From Hyphomicrobiales bacterium (GTDB taxonomy: Bacteria > Pseudomonadota > Alphaproteobacteria > Rhizobiales > Devosiaceae): a stretch of 10,730 nt of DNA. This document shows, in pieces, positions 1 to 6,201 of this stretch. The translations under genes and the position numbers were made by a program. The notes beneath the pieces were generated by a model. That model was not told the origin of the DNA and did no database searches. It was given only the letters and a program-made list of their open reading frames with translations. The stretch is taken from contig JALSJY010000215.1 of the NCBI GenBank assembly GCA_026989045.1, positions 1-10,730 on the forward strand. The letters run 5' to 3'. The first letter of the stretch is position 1. Each line of letters starts with the position of its first letter.

Positions 1-903
1 TTGGTCATTGACGAAGCTGATCGCATGTTGGATATGGGGTTTATTCCTGATATTGAGAGAATTAGTTCATTATTGCCAAAACGCAGGCAGACTTTATTCT
101 TTTCAGCGACTATGTCAGATGAGATTAGCAAGTTAACTGGTAGATTCTTAAACAATCCGCAACTTGTTGAAACTGCTAAGAAAAACCTTACTGCGCAAAC
201 AATTGACCAAAAGCTTCTTAAGGTAGGTTCAAAGCCAAGCGAAAAAAGAAGCGCCTTAAGAGATCAAATCAATGCTGAAACTGTTTTGAATAATGCGATT
301 ATTTTTTGCAACAGAAAACGTGATGTGGCGACATTATTGCGATCAATGCAAAGGCATAAATATAACGCGGGTGCATTGCATGGCGATATGGATCAAAAAT
401 CGCGTATGGACACTTTAGCAAAATTTAAAGCTGGCGAAATGAAAATCCTGATTGCTAGTGATGTAGCTGCTCGTGGGCTTGATATTCCTAATGTAAGTCA
501 CGTGTTTAACTATGATGTGCCAGTGCATGCAGAAGATTATGTGCATCGTATTGGTCGCACAGGCAGGGCAGGAAGAAGCGGCAAATCAATAACTTTGCTA
601 ACACCTGCAGATGGCAAACATCTTGATGCAATTGAGAGTCTGATAAATAAAAAAATTGAATTTATAGGCAGTGGGTCTGAAAGCAAAAACCAAAAAAGCC
701 CTGTAAAAACTAAAAAATATGATAAAAACAAACCGCCAGCTAAGTCAAATCAGAATCAAAAAACAAGCCAAAACCATACATCAAAAAGCCCTGCTTCTAC
801 AAAAACCTCAAATAGCTCAAAAAGCTCTTCATTTGGAAATTTTGGCCCGATTCCTGCATTTTTATTACAATCCGGCATTAAGCCAGCAAAAAATGATGAC
901 TAA
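1..903 (+). CDS. DEAD-box RNA helicase, RhlE-like, 5'-truncated by the window edge
   Basis: This is the C-terminal part of an ATP-dependent RNA helicase that remodels RNA or RNA-protein complexes in the cytoplasm. Only 300 codons are visible. The Q motif, Walker A (motif I) and motifs Ia/Ib lie upstream of the window, so the TTG at position 1 is an internal Leu codon. Visible motifs in order (window numbering) are: motif II DEAD at residues 4-7, motif III SAT at 35-37, motif IV around IIFCNRK 100-106, GALHGDM 124-130, motif V SDVAARGLDIP 153-163 and motif VI HRIGRTGRAGR 182-192. After about residue 222 comes a basic tail rich in Lys, Ser, Asn and Gln, typical of RhlE-type helicases, where it gives non-specific RNA binding. 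The tail ends with a hydrophobic PIPAFLL patch (283-289). The family call is secure. The choice of subfamily (RhlE rather than CsdA or SrmB) is inference from the motif II context and the tail. Confidence 0.95.
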   Translation: MVIDEADRMLDMGFIPDIERISSLLPKRRQTLFFSATMSDEISKLTGRFLNNPQLVETAKKNLTAQTIDQKLLKVGSKPSEKRSALRDQINAETVLNNAIIFCNRKRDVATLLRSMQRHKYNAGALHGDMDQKSRMDTLAKFKAGEMKILIASDVAARGLDIPNVSHVFNYDVPVHAEDYVHRIGRTGRAGRSGKSITLLTPADGKHLDAIESLINKKIEFIGSGSESKNQKSPVKTKKYDKNKPPAKSNQNQKTSQNHTSKSPASTKTSNSSKSSSFGNFGPIPAFLLQSGIKPAKNDD

Positions 904-930
904 TTAGTTTTTATCAAGCAATGGTTAAGC

Positions 931-960
931 TTTACTTTGTAAACTCTGCTCAATGATAAA
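931..960 (+). promoter_or_regulatory. weak candidate promoter for the diguanylate cyclase gene
   Basis: The 81-nt gap between the helicase stop and the next gene has TTTACT (931-936) and GATAAA (955-960), 18 nt apart. Each matches the sigma70 hexamers at 4 of 6 positions. I saw no convincing terminator hairpin in the gap, so read-through from the helicase gene is equally possible. Confidence 0.22.
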
Positions 961-984
961 TGAGATTTAGTTTTGAGTTAAATT

Positions 985-2046
985 ATGGCAAGTAATGAAA
1001 AATACCAAATTGCGCTGAAATATGGAAAAAATGCGCTGAAATTACACGAACGTGGACTTATCCCCCCATATCCAAAATTTTATGAGTTATTTTATACCTA
1101 TAGTTGTGGAACTCACCCAGAACTAAACGAGCGATTAAATAAATTATTTGCTAAGGGTGAAAACCCTAATGCTGAAGTTATTGAAGCCTTATATGATAAA
1201 TTTCTAAATCCAAGCGTTGTTGAAGAAAGATTAGCCGCAGCTGCAGATATGATGGCAGATCAAATTCATAGTGTTAATCAATCAATTGACACTGCAATGA
1301 CGAAAAATGACGCATATTCTAGTGTTTTGCAATCAGCAGTTGATGGATTGGGTATAAATGCAGATCAGCAAACTCTAAATGCCTTTGCACAAAAAATAAT
1401 TACTGAAACAGCGTCGATGCAAAAAACCAATGCAATGTTAGAGAAGAAACTTGCAAAAGCAAAAGAAGATGTAACATCACTTAAAGCAGAAATTGATGAT
1501 GTGCGTCGTGATTCTATGTTAGACCCACTAACTAAAATTAATAACCGAAAATCTTTTGATTTAACAATCACAAAATCCATTAGAAACGCAGAGGAAAGTG
1601 GTGAGGATTTATCTTTGCTAATGATTGATATTGATCATTTCAAGCAGTTTAATGATAATCATGGACATCAAACTGGTGATCAGGTATTGCGCCTTGTTGC
1701 AGCAACTTTAAGTTCAGGCATGCGGGATACAGATTTAACAGCACGGTATGGCGGCGAGGAATTTTGCGTTATTTTACCTAAATCTGCTCTTGCTGATAGT
1801 ATTATTGTTGCAGAAAAGCTCCGCCATGCTGTTGAAACAAGAAAATTACATAAACGCTCGACTAATGAAGATTTAGGGCGCATTACAATTTCAATTGGTG
1901 TGGCATCATTTCGCTCTGGTGATACAGATGAAATGCTTATTGAGAGAGCAGATAGCGCACTTTATGCCGCAAAAAGAGCTGGTCGCAACCAAGTTGTTGA
2001 TGAAAATAGCAAATTGCTTGCTATAAAAAAAGAAAATGCCGCTTAG
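985..2046 (+). CDS. soluble GGDEF diguanylate cyclase with intact I-site
   Basis: The enzyme makes cyclic di-GMP from two GTP and should be cytoplasmic: 353 aa with no signal peptide or membrane segment. Residues 1 to about 145 form an alpha-helical region with an aromatic-rich stretch (PPYPKFYELFYTY, 27-39). This resembles the N-terminus of many alphaproteobacterial diguanylate cyclases, but I know of no assigned function. Residues 145-178 look like a coiled-coil signalling helix. The GGDEF domain starts at the DPLTKINNR signature (180-188). It shows the metal-binding LLMIDIDHFK (211-220), FKQFND (219-224), the active-site GGEEF (256-260) and the RxxD inhibitory site (Arg247 to Asp250) exactly five residues before GGEEF. 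It should therefore be active and inhibited by its product. There is no phosphodiesterase (EAL) domain. The start is ATG with only a weak GAG upstream. The stop overlaps the convergent sufA stop. Confidence 0.95.
   Translation: MASNEKYQIALKYGKNALKLHERGLIPPYPKFYELFYTYSCGTHPELNERLNKLFAKGENPNAEVIEALYDKFLNPSVVEERLAAAADMMADQIHSVNQSIDTAMTKNDAYSSVLQSAVDGLGINADQQTLNAFAQKIITETASMQKTNAMLEKKLAKAKEDVTSLKAEIDDVRRDSMLDPLTKINNRKSFDLTITKSIRNAEESGEDLSLLMIDIDHFKQFNDNHGHQTGDQVLRLVAATLSSGMRDTDLTARYGGEEFCVILPKSALADSIIVAEKLRHAVETRKLHKRSTNEDLGRITISIGVASFRSGDTDEMLIERADSALYAAKRAGRNQVVDENSKLLAIKKENAA
2043..2046. other. 4-nt overlap of convergent stop codons (diguanylate cyclase and sufA)
   Basis: The bases TTAG at 2043-2046 hold the TAG stop of the + strand diguanylate cyclase (2044-2046) and, on the - strand, the TAA stop of sufA (2045-2043). 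There is no intergenic space and no hairpin-plus-T-run terminator at the junction, so transcripts from the two sides must end inside the opposing gene or depend on Rho. Confidence 0.9.
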
Positions 2047-2426
2047 CTTGTCCCAGACCTAGCTTTTACCAACTCCTCTAAATCTACTGCTTCAAGCTGA
2101 ACGCTTTGTCCACATCCGCACTCACTGCTTTGATTTGGATTCTTAAAAGTAAATCCTGACGTTAATTTGCTTGTTTCAAAGTCCATTTCAGTGCCAAGAA
2201 TATACATGGTTGCAGTTGGATCAACAAAAACCTCTACTCCATGTGCGCTAACATGATCGTCGCCCTTTATCGGCGTTTTTACCTTATCAATAGTATAAGA
2301 AACTCCAACACAGCCCGCATCTTTTATGCCAACTCGCACACCAATTATTTTTTCATCATCAGCTTCAATGATTTCTTTTATGCGATCTGCCGCAGCTTTA
2401 GTGATAGTTATTATTTCAAAGGCCAT
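2043..2426 (-). CDS. sufA: SufA, A-type iron-sulfur cluster carrier (HesB/IscA family)
   Basis: This protein receives Fe-S clusters from the SufBCD scaffold and passes them to apo-proteins in the cytoplasm. At 127 aa it has the normal family length. The three cluster-ligand cysteines are present: Cys39 in DAGCVG, and Cys103 and Cys105 in the C-terminal ECGCG. The GFTFKNPN stretch (91-98) before the CGCG is also typical. The short C-terminal extension after the CGCG (about 21 residues) is somewhat longer than in E. coli SufA. It is the last gene of the operon, starting 3 nt after the sufT stop with only a poor Shine-Dalgarno (GTGG region), so translational coupling is likely. IscA and ErpA belong to the same family. 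The name SufA rests on the operon context. Confidence 0.95.
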   Translation of the reverse strand: MAFEIITITKAAADRIKEIIEADDEKIIGVRVGIKDAGCVGVSYTIDKVKTPIKGDDHVSAHGVEVFVDPTATMYILGTEMDFETSKLTSGFTFKNPNQSSECGCGQSVQLEAVDLEELVKARSGTS

Positions 2427-2429
2427 ATT

Positions 2430-2834
2430 TTACCACAAGTTTAGTGCAACTTGTGCCTCTTCGCTCATTCTATCAACGCTCCAAGGTGGATCAAACACCA
2501 TATTTACCGTGGCGCCCATCACACCCTCAACCGAAACAACTGCATTTTCAACCCAAATTGGCATTTCACCAGCTACAGGACAGCCCGGAGCGGTAAGCGT
2601 CATGTCGATGATGAGATTTTTATCATCATCAAGTTCAATTTTATAAATAAGACCCAATTCATAAATATCAACTGGTATTTCTGGATCATAAACGGTTTTG
2701 ATTGCCGCAACTACATCCGCTGTGATGCGTTCAATTTCTTCAGGAGAAATATCACTTGCCTTGGGCTTAACTATTTCAGCCTCATTAGGTGAAGTTTCAT
2801 TCTCAATAATATCGGCGTCTTCATGTTTATCCAT
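2430..2834 (-). CDS. sufT: SufT, DUF59/MIP18-family Fe-S assembly factor
   Basis: This is a DUF59-family protein of the kind encoded in suf operons. The family assists Fe-S protein maturation, and its bacterial SufT members help under high Fe-S demand without being core scaffold parts. I start it at the ATG at 2834 (134 aa). A TTG four codons upstream is possible but less likely. The first 30 residues are acidic and probably disordered. The DUF59 domain follows, with the signature DPEIPVDIYELGLIY (50-64) and the conserved cysteine in LTAPGCP (Cys85). The C-terminus carries DPPWSVDRMSEEAQ (115-128), the usual ending of suf-linked family members. The gene starts 15 nt after the sufS stop and ends 3 nt before sufA. 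Other DUF59 proteins (PaaD) act in phenylacetate degradation, but the neighbours exclude that here. Confidence 0.92.
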   Translation of the reverse strand: MDKHEDADIIENETSPNEAEIVKPKASDISPEEIERITADVVAAIKTVYDPEIPVDIYELGLIYKIELDDDKNLIIDMTLTAPGCPVAGEMPIWVENAVVSVEGVMGATVNMVFDPPWSVDRMSEEAQVALNLW

Positions 2835-2849
2835 TTTCAAATCCAAATT

Positions 2850-4070
2850 TTAAGAAAAAAAGCTTTTGGCTTTTAATAGTCCTGCAACAAGTGCGTCAAC
2901 GTCATCTTTGCCATTATATAGAGCAAAAGAGGCTCGAATTGTAGAGCTAACGCCAAATCTTTTTAACAGTGGCTGAGCGCAATGAGTGCCTGCACGAACA
3001 GCTATGCCATATCTATCAAGAATAGTGGAAACATCATGAGCATGCGCTCCTTCAATCTCAAATGAGAAAATTGCACCTTTATTTTTTGATTCACCAATCA
3101 TTCGTAATGAGTTGATTTCTTTAAGTTTTTGCTCTGCATACTCGCCAACTTCTTGCTCATGAGAGGCAATATTTTCATGTCCAATTGCGTTGATATAATC
3201 AAGCGCCGCACCAAGCCCAATCGCTTGCACAATTGGCGGCGTGCCTGCTTCAAAACGCTGTGGAGGAGCATTATAACTCACTCCTTCAAGTGTTACCTCA
3301 TCAATCATTTCACCGCCACCCTGATAGGGCTGCATATTGGCTAATAGGTCATAACGACCATAAAGAACACCAATGCCAGTTGGTCCATAAAGCTTATGCC
3401 CTGTCATGATATAAAAATCTGCATTCAAATCTTGAACGTCAACTTTTTCATGCACCGCGCCTTGGCTACCATCAATAACTACAATGATATTTTTTGCATG
3501 GGCAATTTCAATGATTTTCTTTATTGGCGTGATTGTTCCCAAAACGTTTGACATGTGTGTGATTGCAACAATTTTTGTGCGTTTAGTGAGCGATCCTTCA
3601 AACTTATCAAGGCAAAAGCTACCATCATCATTTACATCAACCCATTTTATAACTGCACCCTGTCGCTCTCGCAAAAAATGCCAAGGCACGATATTTGAAT
3701 GATGCTCCATGATTGAAAGCACAATCTCATCGCCCTGCCCCATATTTGGAGCAGCAAAACTAGATGCTACTAGATTAAGCGCGGCCGTTGCTGAAGCAGT
3801 GAAAATAATTTCATCAGAGCGTTTAGCGTTGATAAAGCGCTGCACAGTGTTTCTTGCGCCCTCATAGGCATCTGTTGCTCTTGTTGAGAGAGTATGTAGC
3901 CCACGATGCACATTTGCATATTCGTGGGCATAGGCGTAGCTAATTCTATCTATCACCTCTTGTGGCTTTTGAGCGGACGCTCCGCTATCGAGATAGACTA
4001 ATCTATTGCCATGAATTTTTTCGCCTAGGATTGGAAAATCTACGCGAATTTTTTCAAGATCAAAACTCAT
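2850..4070 (-). CDS. sufS: SufS, group II cysteine desulfurase
   Basis: This PLP enzyme removes sulfur from L-cysteine, leaving alanine and a persulfide on its own cysteine that feeds Fe-S assembly on SufBCD. An in-frame TTG six codons upstream (4088) would lie inside sufD. I prefer the ATG at 4070 because AAAGGA sits 6 nt before it and because it gives 406 aa, the length of E. coli SufS. With this start, the PLP lysine in TGHKLYGP is Lys226, the PLP-stacking His in EHHSN is His123, and the catalytic cysteine in RAGTHCAQP is Cys364. All three fall at the E. coli positions. The RAGTHC context marks group II, which usually needs a sulfur acceptor (SufE or SufU). Neither gene is in this window. 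The gene follows sufD by 2 nt and precedes sufT. Confidence 0.97.
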   Translation of the reverse strand: MSFDLEKIRVDFPILGEKIHGNRLVYLDSGASAQKPQEVIDRISYAYAHEYANVHRGLHTLSTRATDAYEGARNTVQRFINAKRSDEIIFTASATAALNLVASSFAAPNMGQGDEIVLSIMEHHSNIVPWHFLRERQGAVIKWVDVNDDGSFCLDKFEGSLTKRTKIVAITHMSNVLGTITPIKKIIEIAHAKNIIVVIDGSQGAVHEKVDVQDLNADFYIMTGHKLYGPTGIGVLYGRYDLLANMQPYQGGGEMIDEVTLEGVSYNAPPQRFEAGTPPIVQAIGLGAALDYINAIGHENIASHEQEVGEYAEQKLKEINSLRMIGESKNKGAIFSFEIEGAHAHDVSTILDRYGIAVRAGTHCAQPLLKRFGVSSTIRASFALYNGKDDVDALVAGLLKAKSFFS

Positions 4071-4084
4071 GACTATTCCTTTAG
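4071..4084 (-). promoter_or_regulatory. ribosome binding site that fixes the sufS start
   Basis: Read on the - strand, the sequence just before the ATG at 4070 is AAAGGAATAGTC. AAAGGA is a good Shine-Dalgarno with 6-nt spacing, and it lies inside the last codons of sufD. It supports the ATG at 4070 over the upstream TTG at 4088 and suggests sufD-sufS translational coupling. Confidence 0.7.
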
Positions 4085-5269
4085 CCAATCATCTGCAATT
4101 CCTGCCAATATATCATACAAATCTTCATTTGTGATTGGATCAAATATTTCTGCTAAGAATGCCCGCACCAGCATAGCCTTTGCTTGCTCACGCTCAATTC
4201 CTCGGCTCATTAAATAAAATAAATTATTTTCATCTAGTTCACCGCATGTTGCCCCATGCCCACAAATAACATCATCAGCGTAAATCTCTAATTCTGGCTT
4301 TACCAAAATTTGCGCATCATCACTAAGCATTAAACCTTGGTGCATCATTGCGGCATCGGTTTTTTGTGCATCTTTTGCCACCAATATTTTGCCCTGAAAA
4401 ATTGCCTTTGCTTGATTGCGAACAACTGATTTAAAATTCTCAGTTGAAGTGGTGTTAGGCACTTTATGAGCTACATCAATGGTAATGTCTGAATGTCTAT
4501 CTGCATCAACTAACATAAGTCCTGCAAAATCTGCATGGGCATTTTCACCATTAAAATTTGCAAATAATTGCGTGCGAGCAAGGCTTGAGCCTGCATGAAT
4601 AATCAGCGAATGCAGGTTTGCTCCCTGCTCAATTTCATATTGCACCGTTTGCAAATGGCGGGTTTTCTTTGATGAAATATCAACCATAATATGAGTGGCT
4701 TTGGCATTTTTACCTAAGATAAGCTTACTAGCACTATTGCTTAGATGTTCCTCGCTTGATCCATCAAAAACCTCAACTATTGTAGCACTTGAATTGTTAG
4801 CAATATAAATCTCAACACCATCATTATGAAGGGCGGCTTTACCCTCAAAACATCTGTCAACTTGAATGATAGTTTCAAGATTTTCACTTACATCAATGTG
4901 AAGCGTTTCTTTTGTTAGGGCTGAATTTAACTGTGCTATAATATCTTTATTAGGCTCGCTCATACCACCATTAGATGTGCTAATTACCACGCCAGATGGT
5001 GGCTTATCGCCTAATATTTGCACTTCACCATTCACTATTTGAAGCTGAAAAGAATTTGCAATATTAAAAGCGAATTCGCCAGTGCTTGTAGCGGTCGTTG
5101 CAATTTGCCCAATATTATCAAGTAGCATTTTTAGATCGCTATAATGATAGCTTTCATTTCTGCGAGTGGGCAGGCCAACTGAGCGAAAATTTTTGGCAAT
5201 GGATATTGCATCAGCATCTAACAAAGCTTGATACAATATTTCCTCATTTTTATTTAATTTAATAACCAT
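4073..5269 (-). CDS. sufD: SufD, scaffold subunit of the SufBC2D complex
   Basis: SufD pairs with SufB to form the platform on which Fe-S clusters are built, with SufC dimers supplying ATP hydrolysis. It is 398 aa, a normal length for the family. The N-terminal third is poorly conserved and helical. The central part (about 120-330) is the repetitive beta-rich region expected of the SufB/SufD beta-helix. The C-terminus has the signature CGHGATCGELDENNLFYL (336-353), with His338 matching the histidine implicated in iron delivery in E. coli SufD. A helical SufC-binding end follows, with SRGIEREQAKAMLVRAF (355-371). It starts 6 nt after the sufC stop with no strong Shine-Dalgarno, so translation is probably coupled. 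It is separated from SufB by length, by the missing SufB cysteine motifs and by its position between sufC and sufS. Confidence 0.95.
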   Translation of the reverse strand: MVIKLNKNEEILYQALLDADAISIAKNFRSVGLPTRRNESYHYSDLKMLLDNIGQIATTATSTGEFAFNIANSFQLQIVNGEVQILGDKPPSGVVISTSNGGMSEPNKDIIAQLNSALTKETLHIDVSENLETIIQVDRCFEGKAALHNDGVEIYIANNSSATIVEVFDGSSEEHLSNSASKLILGKNAKATHIMVDISSKKTRHLQTVQYEIEQGANLHSLIIHAGSSLARTQLFANFNGENAHADFAGLMLVDADRHSDITIDVAHKVPNTTSTENFKSVVRNQAKAIFQGKILVAKDAQKTDAAMMHQGLMLSDDAQILVKPELEIYADDVICGHGATCGELDENNLFYLMSRGIEREQAKAMLVRAFLAEIFDPITNEDLYDILAGIADDWLKE

Positions 5270-5275
5270 GATTTT

Positions 5276-6037
5276 TTACGCCGCACTTTCATCATATTGT
5301 GCATAGCCTTTTTCTTCTAGCTCAAGTGCAAGCGATTTATCACCACTTTTTACAATTTTGCCGTTTGAGAAAACATGCACAACATCAGGGATAATATAGT
5401 TCAATAGGCGTTGATAATGAGTAATAACCAACATAGAGCGGTTAGCATCACGCAGGGCATTCACCCCTTGTGAGACAATTCTTAAGGCATCAATATCTAG
5501 CCCTGAATCTGTTTCATCAAACACGCACATTTTTGGCTTTAACAATGCCATTTGCAAAATTTCAGCACGCTTTTTCTCGCCACCTGAAAAACCAACATTA
5601 AGTGCTCGCTTTAGCATTTTATTATCAATTTCAAGCATTTTTGCAGCTTGCTTTACTTCACGCATAAAGTCAGGGGTTGATAATTCTTCCTCGCCTCGTG
5701 CCTTTCTTTGGGCATTCATTGCAGCTTTTAAGAAGGTCATTGTGGCAACACCTGGAATTTCAATTGGGTATTGAAAGGCTAAAAACAAGCCAGCACTTGC
5801 TCGCTCATTTGGCTCCATATCCAAAATATTCACCCCATCGAGAATAATTTCTCCCTTGGTGATTTCATAGCCAGATTTACCTGCCATCACATAAGAAAGG
5901 GTAGATTTACCAGAGCCATTTCGCCCCATAATTGCATGTATTTCACCCTTGGGAATAACTAAATTCACACCCTTTAGGATTTCCTTGTCTTCAACACTTA
6001 CGTGCAGATCACGTATTTCAAGCATATTTTTGCTCAT
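5276..6037 (-). CDS. sufC: SufC, ABC-type ATPase of the Suf complex
   Basis: This is a soluble ABC ATPase whose hydrolysis drives conformational change in SufBCD for cluster assembly and release. It has no membrane partner despite its transporter-like fold. At 253 aa it has the expected size. Visible motifs are Walker A GRNGSGKST (38-46), the Q-loop in FQYP (Gln89), the ABC signature FSGGEKKR (150-157), Walker B CVFDETDSGLD (171-181, catalytic Glu175) and the H-loop ITHYQR (His207). The DSGLDIDAL run after Walker B is diagnostic for SufC among ABC proteins. The ATG at 6037 has AAAGG 10 nt upstream. The Met at residue 5 is a less likely start. It is the first gene after the repeat-bearing gap downstream of sufB, so its expression may be partly separated from sufB. 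Confidence 0.97.
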   Translation of the reverse strand: MSKNMLEIRDLHVSVEDKEILKGVNLVIPKGEIHAIMGRNGSGKSTLSYVMAGKSGYEITKGEIILDGVNILDMEPNERASAGLFLAFQYPIEIPGVATMTFLKAAMNAQRKARGEEELSTPDFMREVKQAAKMLEIDNKMLKRALNVGFSGGEKKRAEILQMALLKPKMCVFDETDSGLDIDALRIVSQGVNALRDANRSMLVITHYQRLLNYIIPDVVHVFSNGKIVKSGDKSLALELEEKGYAQYDESAA

Positions 6038-6059
6038 GTTATTTTGCCTTTAAACTGTT

Positions 6060-6089
6060 TATATACATTCATAAAAGTAACGCTGTCAT
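6060..6089 (-). promoter_or_regulatory. possible secondary promoter for sufCDSTA, with the -35 donated by the repeat
   Basis: On the - strand, the end of the palindromic repeat supplies ATGACA (6089-6084, 5 of 6 to TTGACA). After an 18-nt spacer comes TATATA (6065-6060, 4 of 6). It lies about 22 nt upstream of the sufC start codon. This is inference from hexamer matching in AT-rich DNA, where chance matches are common. Confidence 0.25.
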
Positions 6090-6176
6090 TGCGAACCCCT
6101 TTAGGGGTGTGGCAATCTAGAAAATTTAAGTCACTGCACAGCTTCTGTGGATTGCTTCGCTTCGCTCGCAATGACA
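6084..6176. repeat. 93-bp palindromic interspersed repeat (CATTGCGAGCGAAGCGAAGCAATC type)
   Basis: The element is bounded by a perfect 11-bp inverted repeat, TGTCATTGCGA (6084-6094) and TCGCAATGACA (6166-6176). Each half is also a hairpin by itself. The left half pairs ATTGC (6088-6092) with GCAAT (6112-6116) and contains an inner ACCCCT-TT-AGGGGT stem (6095-6108). The right half pairs ATTGC (6151-6155) with GCAAT (6168-6172) around the iterated TTCGC core. This core is a widespread, usually multicopy intergenic repeat in many bacteria, whose translation gives spurious LLRFARND peptides. It fills most of the sufB-sufC gap and would fold in the suf mRNA. No long U-run follows it, so it does not look like an intrinsic terminator. 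Confidence 0.85.
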
Positions 6177-6201
6177 TTGAGGGATAATTGTTCAAATTCA
6201 T

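Noticed and set aside
1..3. TTG at the first base as the true start of the helicase gene
   Set aside because: The codon sits three residues before the DEAD motif. Motif I and the Q motif must lie upstream, so it is an internal Leu codon cut by the window edge.
904..984. Terminator or small RNA in the gap after the helicase gene
   Set aside because: Only a weak AAGC/GCTT pairing is present, with no stable GC stem and no T-run after it.
2326..2792. Overlapping + strand frames of about 106 and 113 codons opposite sufA and sufT
   Set aside because: They are antisense to well-supported conserved genes and show no recognisable domain or start signal.
4071..4088. TTG at 4088 as the sufS start, giving an overlap with sufD
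   Set aside because: The ATG at 4070 has a good AAAGGA site and gives exactly the E. coli SufS numbering of Lys226 and Cys364.
6084..6176. The sufB-sufC hairpins as an intrinsic terminator
   Set aside because: No run of U follows the stem on the suf strand, and the element belongs to a dispersed repeat family. Some attenuation is still possible.
6002..6187. 61-codon + strand reading frame ending in GLLRFARNDIEG
   Set aside because: Its end is the well-known translation of the palindromic repeat and its start is antisense to sufC. There is no ribosome binding site or family match, so it is not a gene.
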